Below the pieces are notes generated by a model. The model saw nothing but the letters and a program-made list of their open reading frames with translations. It made no database searches and was not told the DNA's origin. This document shows positions 58,777 through 64,000 of a stretch of DNA of 64,000 nt, piece after piece; position 1 is the first letter of the stretch; each line of letters starts with the position of its first letter. A program made the translations under genes and the position numbers. The stretch is from Chitinimonas prasina (GTDB taxonomy: Bacteria; Pseudomonadota; Gammaproteobacteria; Burkholderiales; Chitinimonadaceae), in the NCBI RefSeq assembly GCF_030160395.1, contig NZ_BSOG01000006.1, positions 124,001-188,000 on the forward strand, in the 5' to 3' direction.

Positions 58777-58867
58777 GTACCGAAGAAACGACCGTTTTTC
58801 GGTATGTGAATCGGTACGGCAGAAGTGTACCGAAAAACGCGGTATTTTGTTTTTCGGTGCGTACCGG
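58777..58867. repeat. Alternating repeat array between the membrane-protein gene and the serine recombinase
   Basis: Four copies of a unit close to GTACCGAAAAACG occur in alternating orientation: 58777-58790 (forward, with one substitution or insertion), 58793-58804 (reverse), 58827-58839 (forward) and 58849-58860 (reverse), plus a trailing GTACCGG at 58861-58867. They make two inverted-repeat pairs, the layout of resolvase subsites or a repressor operator. The presumed recombinase -10 box (TAGAAT, 58869-58874) abuts the last copy. Confidence 0.85.
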
Positions 58868-58897
58868 CTAGAATGACCCCGTTATTTGGAGAATTCC

Positions 58898-59569
58898 ATG
58901 ACGGTCACCCGTTTCGCGTACCTGCGTGTCTCGAAGTCTGATTCCACGGTTGAGCAGCAACTTACCCAGATGGAGGTGGAGGGCTTGGTCTTCGAAGGGG
59001 ACCGTGTGTACCGCGAGGAAGGCGTTAGCGGCAAGGTGCCTGCACTTCAGCGCAAGGAGTTCGCCAAGCTGTATGAGGCGATGTGCAAGAGCAAGAACCC
59101 AGAACTCTGCGTCGCTCGTATAGACCGGCTTGGTCGCGACGTGCTGGACGTGCTCTCCACAATCGAGACTCTGCTGGACAAGGGCGTCACCATCCGCGTA
59201 CTGGGCTTGGGCGTGCTGGACAAGACGCCAAGCGGCCTGCTTGTTCGAAACGTGCTTTTGAGTATTTCTCAGTTTGAAAGAGAGTTAATTTCTGAGCGGA
59301 CCCGTGCCAAGCTGGCCCATCTGAAGTCCACCGGGGTCAAGCTCGGGAGGCCCAGCAAGGCAGCGGATGCAGAAAAGCTACAGAAGGCACGAGCGCTCTT
59401 TGGCCAAGGCATGTCGTGGCGGCAAGTTGCGAAGGAACTGGGTTGTGCGCTCTCGACCCTTCAGCGCCTGATGGACATAGAGAAGGAAGCAGAGAACGCG
59501 AAGAAGCATGTTTCTGGCAGTGATGCGCTACTTCACTATCATGAGCCACAAACTGATTTGAAAAGATAG
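58898..59569 (+). CDS. Serine recombinase (resolvase/invertase family)
   Basis: A protein of 223 residues from ATG 58898 with TTTGGAG upstream. The catalytic nucleophile is Ser12 in AYLRVSKSD; further conserved parts are ARIDRLGRD and the E-helix region FERELISERTRAKL. The C-terminal helix-turn-helix is GRPSKAADAEKL through WRQVAKELGCALSTLQRLM, then a short extra tail. Length and layout match Tn3-resolvase/Hin-type enzymes rather than large serine integrases. It lies behind the repeat array and in front of a defence-type operon, suggesting mobility or inversion of this region. No transposase was seen. Confidence 0.92.
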   Translation: MTVTRFAYLRVSKSDSTVEQQLTQMEVEGLVFEGDRVYREEGVSGKVPALQRKEFAKLYEAMCKSKNPELCVARIDRLGRDVLDVLSTIETLLDKGVTIRVLGLGVLDKTPSGLLVRNVLLSISQFERELISERTRAKLAHLKSTGVKLGRPSKAADAEKLQKARALFGQGMSWRQVAKELGCALSTLQRLMDIEKEAENAKKHVSGSDALLHYHEPQTDLKR

Positions 59570-59625
59570 CCGAATCCGCTGGCGGCAAGCCTGCAAGGAC
59601 CACGGTACAAGAAGGGGAGGAAGCA

Positions 59626-62600
59626 TTGCGTCTCATCAAAAATAGCGGCAATGACCGAGTCATTGACGCGCTTCGGCAATTCTTGGGGCAGAAGTCGTCA
59701 TTCGACTTGGCGTCTCCTTCCTTCTCTTTGTTTGCCTTCGCCGAATTGCAGGAATTGCTGGCTGGGGTGGACAAGGTGCGCGTGGCCTTGCCAGCGTCAG
59801 GGCCGGACGATTGGGAAATGCTCGGGTCGGAAGCGGACAGGGCTTTCCGCAACCGTTTGCAGACTAGATGGTTGGCCAAGCAGTGCAGCGACTGGGTATC
59901 GAAGAAAGCTGAAATCAAGCAGGCCAAAGGCTCCATCCCGCAATCGGCGATGGTGGTCCGCGCTGAATCAGGCGTTTCCCAGCGCGTCATCACCGGCACC
60001 AGTTCGTTCAGCACCAGCGGACTTGGCCTGACTCCCAACCAGCAGTTCAGCCTCATTCAATCGGCAGAGAACCCTGAAGAATGTGGACTGCTCGCCGCTT
60101 GGTTCGACGGCCTGTGGGCCAATCTGCCTGCTACCGGCGCAGCCAAAGCCGATTTGCTGGCGCGGCTCAACGAGTTGTCGGTCCACCGGCAACCCTCGCT
60201 CATCTATTACCTGACGCTGTATCACCTGTTCAAAGACCTCGGCAACGAACTCGATGAAGAAAAAATCATCAAGTCGGCCACGGGCATCAAGAACAGCGTG
60301 GTCTGGCAGAAGCTGTACAAGTTTCAGCGGGACGGTGTGGTCGGGGCAATCGACAAGCTCGAACGGCACGGCGGCTGCATCATTGCGGACAGCGTGGGCC
60401 TCGGCAAAACGTTCGAGGCCTTGGCCATCATCAAGTATTACGAACTGCGTAATGACCGCGTCTTGGTATTGGCTCCCAAGCGCCTGCGCGACAACTGGAC
60501 GCTGTACAAGTCCAACGACCGGCGCAATGTGCTGGCCGCCGACCGGCTTCACTACGATGTCCTTAACCACACCGACCTGTCCCGCGACGGCGGTCAGTCC
60601 GGCGACATCGACCTCACGCACGTCAACTGGGGCAACTATGACCTAGTGGTCATCGACGAGTCCCACAACTTCCGTAACAAGATTACCCATCAAGGCCGAG
60701 AGAGCCGTTACGACCGCTTGATGCGGCAAATCATCCGCGAAGGCGTTAAGACGCGGGTGCTGATGCTGTCGGCCACGCCGGTCAATAACCGGCTCGCTGA
60801 CCTCAAGAACCAGATTGCCTTCGTCACCGAAGGTGCAGACGGCGCTCTTGATGCCAACGGTATCCCCAGCATCGAAGCGACGATTCGACAGGCCCAGTCC
60901 CAGTTCAATCGCTGGTTGCGTCTGGAGGAGGTGGACCGCAGACCGTCCCGGCTGATGGACATGCTGGGCTTCGACTACTTCAAGCTGCTCGACCTGCTCA
61001 CCATTGCCCGTTCGCGCAAGCACATCGAGAAATACTACGGTACGAGCGAAACCGGTACTTTCCCGAGCCGCTTGAAGCCACTCAACATCAAGGCCGATGT
61101 CGATTTGTCCAAGCAATTTCCAGCCATTGGCGACATCAACAACGAGATTCGACGGCTCAATCTGAGTCCCTACGCCCCATTGCGCTACGTGCTGCCGCAC
61201 AAGATGGCCGACTACGACGCCAAATACAGTACCCGCATCCGTGGCGGTCAGAGCTTCTTCCGGCAGGTAGACCGCGAGGAGAGCCTGGTGCATCTGATTC
61301 GCGTCAATCTGCTTAAGCGCATGGAGAGCTCCGTGGCGTCATTCGCACTGACGCTGAGGCGACAGCTCGGCGGCGTTGACGCCTTACTTGCCCGCATTGA
61401 CGCCCATGAGGATTCCGTCGAGGAACTAGACATCGACGATGTGGAAATAGACGACCCCACCTATGAATCGCTACTGGTGGGTCGCAAGGTCAAGGTGCTG
61501 TTGCAGGATGTGGATAGGGTGCGCTGGCGGCAAGACCTGCAAGAAGACCGCAACCGACTCGCCACGCTGCTCTCAGCCGCAGAGCAAATCTCGGCAGAGC
61601 GGGACGCCAAGCTCGCCGCCCTGCGCAAGCTGATTGCCGACAAGGCCACTCAGCCCATCAACGCGGGCAACAAGAAGGTCATCATCTTCACCGCGTTTGC
61701 CGACACCGCGATGTACCTGTACCAGCAGCTTGCGCCGTGGGCCAAGGCTGAACTGGGCATCCACTCGGCGGTGATTGTGGGGGCTGGCAGCAACAAGACC
61801 ACCCAGCCCAAGCTTCGTACCGACCTTGCCACCCTGCTGACGGCGTTTTCGCCCCGCTCGAAGGAGCGCCCTGCGGAATATGCCCAAGAGGGCGACATCG
61901 ACTTGCTCATCGCCACCGACTGCATTTCGGAAGGCCAGAACCTGCAAGACTGCGACTACCTCATCAATTACGACATCCACTGGAACCCCGTCCGCATCAT
62001 CCAGCGCTTCGGACGTATCGACCGGATTGGCTCACTCAACGACTACATCCAGCTTGCCAACTTCTGGCCCAACATGGAGTTGGAGGAATACATCAATCTC
62101 GAACAGCGGGTCAGCGGCAGGATGGTTCTGCTCGACATCTCGGCCACGGGTGAGGAAAACCTCATCGAGCAGCAGTCCGGCAACCAGATGAACGATTTGG
62201 AATACCGCCGCCAGCAACTGCTGAAGTTGCAGGACACGGTCATCGACCTTGAAGACCTATCCAGCGGCGTCTCGATTGCCGACCTAACGCTCAACGACTT
62301 CCGCATCGACCTCGCCAGCCAGTTAAAAGAACATCCCGGCCTGCTGGACGCGATGCCGTTGGGGTCATTTGCCGTCACCACGGCGGCTGAACTGGGTGAC
62401 GCATCAATTCCTGCGGGCATGGTGTTCTGCCTGCGTGCCGTGGGCGAGAAGGTGGCCAACGCTGCGGAATCGGGCTACCCGCTGGCACCGCACTACTTGG
62501 TGCATGTGGCGAACAACGGCGAGGTATCGCTGCCGTTTACCCAGCCCAAGCAGATTCTCGACCGCCTAAAGAAGCTCTGCCTCGGGCGCGACATGCCCGA

Positions 62601-62832
62601 CGCCACAGCCTGCGCCCGGTTCGACAAGGCCACACGCGATGGCCGGGACATGGGCCATGCCCAAGACCTGCTGGCCACGGCCATTGCTTCGGTGGTAGGC
62701 AAGAAGGAAGAAAAGGCCGTCGCCAGCCTGTTCACGGCAGGCGGCACCCATGCGCAGAAGGGTGAATTCGCTGGCAGCAACGACTTCGAAGTGGTGGCGT
62801 GGCTGGTGGTCTTGCCGGGAGCAGCATCATGA
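59626..62832 (+). CDS. SNF2-type helicase of a defence-associated operon
   Basis: A protein of 1068 residues if it starts at TTG 59626, which has GGGGAGG five bases upstream. N-terminal about 1-90 looks PLD-like (DRVIDALRQFLGQ, FSLFAFAELQELL). The helicase core has Walker A SVGLGKT (Lys261), DESH (344-347), motif III LSATPVNN, motif IV IFTAFADT and motifs V-VI ATDCISEGQNLQDCD and QRFGRIDRIGS (about 793-803). There is no nuclease motif that I can see. It overlaps the next gene by 4 bp (ATGA) and heads an operon with a DUF4391-like protein and a DNA methyltransferase, so a restriction or phage-defence role is likely. Confidence 0.9.
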   Translation: MRLIKNSGNDRVIDALRQFLGQKSSFDLASPSFSLFAFAELQELLAGVDKVRVALPASGPDDWEMLGSEADRAFRNRLQTRWLAKQCSDWVSKKAEIKQAKGSIPQSAMVVRAESGVSQRVITGTSSFSTSGLGLTPNQQFSLIQSAENPEECGLLAAWFDGLWANLPATGAAKADLLARLNELSVHRQPSLIYYLTLYHLFKDLGNELDEEKIIKSATGIKNSVVWQKLYKFQRDGVVGAIDKLERHGGCIIADSVGLGKTFEALAIIKYYELRNDRVLVLAPKRLRDNWTLYKSNDRRNVLAADRLHYDVLNHTDLSRDGGQSGDIDLTHVNWGNYDLVVIDESHNFRNKITHQGRESRYDRLMRQIIREGVKTRVLMLSATPVNNRLADLKNQIAFVTEGADGALDANGIPSIEATIRQAQSQFNRWLRLEEVDRRPSRLMDMLGFDYFKLLDLLTIARSRKHIEKYYGTSETGTFPSRLKPLNIKADVDLSKQFPAIGDINNEIRRLNLSPYAPLRYVLPHKMADYDAKYSTRIRGGQSFFRQVDREESLVHLIRVNLLKRMESSVASFALTLRRQLGGVDALLARIDAHEDSVEELDIDDVEIDDPTYESLLVGRKVKVLLQDVDRVRWRQDLQEDRNRLATLLSAAEQISAERDAKLAALRKLIADKATQPINAGNKKVIIFTAFADTAMYLYQQLAPWAKAELGIHSAVIVGAGSNKTTQPKLRTDLATLLTAFSPRSKERPAEYAQEGDIDLLIATDCISEGQNLQDCDYLINYDIHWNPVRIIQRFGRIDRIGSLNDYIQLANFWPNMELEEYINLEQRVSGRMVLLDISATGEENLIEQQSGNQMNDLEYRRQQLLKLQDTVIDLEDLSSGVSIADLTLNDFRIDLASQLKEHPGLLDAMPLGSFAVTTAAELGDASIPAGMVFCLRAVGEKVANAAESGYPLAPHYLVHVANNGEVSLPFTQPKQILDRLKKLCLGRDMPDATACARFDKATRDGRDMGHAQDLLATAIASVVGKKEEKAVASLFTAGGTHAQKGEFAGSNDFEVVAWLVVLPGAAS

Positions 62833-63611
62833 GCCTGTCCGCCGTGCTGGATGCGCTGGCACTGCCCGCAGAGGCCAAGGTCGAGCAACGTATCCCCAAA
62901 AAGCTGCTGGTGGAGCAAGGCGCACCCACGGCAGCCGACAAGCGCCAGATTCAGGACGGCATTGAAGAATTGATGTGGGTAGCCGCCCTGAAGCCCACCA
63001 ACATCGGCGTGCCCGTGTTCCGGGACAGCGAGCGCGAGTATCTGGAAGTGGCCGTGCTCACGGTGCAGTTCCGCACTAACGCCAAAGTGCCCCGGCTGCT
63101 CGAACTCATCCACCGGGCGATTCCTTACCCGGTGCTGCTGGCTGCGTCATTTCACGATGCGGACAAGGCCTGCGCGGGCGTGTCCGCAGCCCACAAGCGC
63201 TTCAATCAGAACGAAGCAGGCAAGTTCGTGGTGGATGAAGTGCTCACCACTTCCGCCATTGCACTGGATGCCCTGCCTTCCGCCAGCGTGCAGGGCTTCA
63301 TGGCGGCAATGGGCTTGTCGCACCAGCCCAATCGAGACCTGTTTGCCCTGTATCAGGGCTGGGTGGACTGCATCGTCGGCCTTGCGGTCGCTGGGGTGGC
63401 TGGGCGTTTTGTGCGGCCCGCCTCGCCCGAGCAGACCCAGCAGATGCGGGCATTCATGCAAAACCGCGCACACCTGCTGGGCGAGTTGTCCGCCTTGCGC
63501 AGCCAAGCCAGCAAGGAGAAACAGATGAACCGCCTTGTTGAATTGAATCTATCTATCAAGCGGCTGGAATCCCAACTGGCCGCCAACCAATCCGCGCTGA
63601 TTGCCTCGTAA
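62829..63611 (+). CDS. DUF4391-like protein of the helicase/methyltransferase operon
   Basis: A protein of 260 residues from ATG 62829, which overlaps the helicase stop. The N-terminal half (AKVEQRIPKKLLVEQG, IEELMWVAALKPTNIGVP, EYLEVAVLTVQFRTNAK) matches DUF4391. The last third is helical with a predicted coiled coil (about 205-255). Proteins of this kind occur between helicase and methyltransferase genes in defence islands. Molecular function is unknown; it could be a specificity or assembly subunit. Confidence 0.75.
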   Translation: MSLSAVLDALALPAEAKVEQRIPKKLLVEQGAPTAADKRQIQDGIEELMWVAALKPTNIGVPVFRDSEREYLEVAVLTVQFRTNAKVPRLLELIHRAIPYPVLLAASFHDADKACAGVSAAHKRFNQNEAGKFVVDEVLTTSAIALDALPSASVQGFMAAMGLSHQPNRDLFALYQGWVDCIVGLAVAGVAGRFVRPASPEQTQQMRAFMQNRAHLLGELSALRSQASKEKQMNRLVELNLSIKRLESQLAANQSALIAS

Positions 63612-63641
63612 TCAGCCCCTATTTATTTGAAGACCATGCCA

Positions 63642-64000
63642 TGAAAAAAATCGAAGCGAACGACACCGAAGCCCAGTCTGCCGACATCGTCGCCGACAAC
63701 CTGTCGCAACTGAAAGCGTTGTTCCCCGAAGCCTTTGCCGAGGGCAAGGTGCAGTTTGAAACGCTGCGTCAGTTGCTGGGCGGCGCAGTGGATGAGTCCG
63801 ACGAAAAGTATGGCCTCAACTGGCACGGCAAGCGCCGCGCACGGCAAATCGCTTTGACCCCCAGCACCGGCACCCTGCGCCCGTGTCCCGAGGAAAGCGT
63901 GGAGTGGGATACCACCCAAAACCTGATGATTGAGGGTGACAACCTTGAGGTGCTGAAGCTCTTGCAGAAGAGCTACGCAGGCAAGGTCAAGCTGATTTAT
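63642..64000 (+). CDS. Type III-like site-specific DNA methyltransferase (Mod), N-terminal part
   Basis: The first 119 codons are present and the window ends inside the gene. After a helical N-terminus the frame reaches LNWHGKRRARQIAL and NLMIEGDNLEVLKLLQKSY, the block that precedes the DPPY-type catalytic motif in type III Mod proteins. The start ATG 63642 is 30 bp after the previous stop; its ribosome site is weak. It probably methylates adenine. A Res-type nuclease gene would be expected next, outside the window. Confidence 0.85.

Overview
The window looks like a chromosomal segment of a motile, Gram-negative betaproteobacterium. Supporting signs are two-partner secretion, a full chemotaxis operon, a leucine/isovalerate (liu) pathway under a MerR-type LiuR, an ABC-F protein of the YbiT type and a UPF0178 protein. 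A relative of Neisseriales or Burkholderiales is my best guess, but this is inferred from gene content because no rRNA or other phylogenetic marker is present. No tRNA, rRNA, CRISPR array or insertion sequence was found.

Layout. (1) 1-7.5 kb: a two-partner secretion locus with the last strand of a TpsB transporter, a 2181-residue filamentous-hemagglutinin-like exoprotein and a secreted FecR-domain protein, closed by a terminator. (2) 7.8-14.1 kb: a tightly coupled module of two unrecognised proteins, a giant hybrid histidine kinase (CACHE-like sensor, three PAS, HisKA, HATPase, REC, HPt) and a two-domain response regulator. (3) 14.1-24.0 kb, minus strand: a chemotaxis operon in the transcription order membrane MCP-like protein, cheY, cheA, cheW, MCP, cheR, cheD, cheB. 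CheA carries six 14-residue tandem repeats. (4) 24.1-26.3 kb, plus strand: a STAS protein and a REC-PP2C-HATPase phosphatase, a partner-switch pair expressed from a promoter that overlaps the chemotaxis promoter. (5) 26.6-28.9 kb: a YafJ-type amidotransferase and a divergent orphan FliD-like protein.

(6) 29.0-43.2 kb, minus strand: a fatty-acid/branched-chain catabolic region. LiuR, isovaleryl-CoA dehydrogenase, both methylcrotonyl-CoA carboxylase subunits, methylglutaconyl-CoA hydratase, a thiolase, a second acyl-CoA dehydrogenase and a MaoC-type hydratase are interspersed with acetyltransferases, a GST, a cupin, an archaemetzincin-like protein, a TylF-like methyltransferase and a periplasmic binding protein. 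A perfect 16-bp palindrome lies between liuR and liuA. HMG-CoA lyase, the last step of leucine breakdown, is not in the window. (7) 43.3-55.7 kb: metallo-beta-lactamase-fold hydrolase, hexose-6-phosphate mutarotase, sensor kinase, another MCP, a GNAT, a diguanylate cyclase with a product-inhibition site, a possible PilZ-like protein, YbiT with an attenuator-like leader, and an SDR reductase preceded by 420 bp of strongly structured non-coding DNA.

(8) 55.8-58.2 kb: a TPR protein and an L,D-transpeptidase sharing the same C-terminal NTF2-like domain. (9) 58.4-64.0 kb: an accessory, probably mobile, defence region. It has a small four-helix membrane protein, a serine recombinase behind an array of alternating repeats, then an operon of SNF2-type helicase, DUF4391-like protein and the start of a type III-like DNA methyltransferase cut by the window end.

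The strongest leads for new biology are the helicase/DUF4391/Mod operon, the repeat array in front of the recombinase, the structured RNA-like region at 54.6-54.9 kb, the repeat-bearing CheA linker and the two unknown genes feeding the hybrid kinase.
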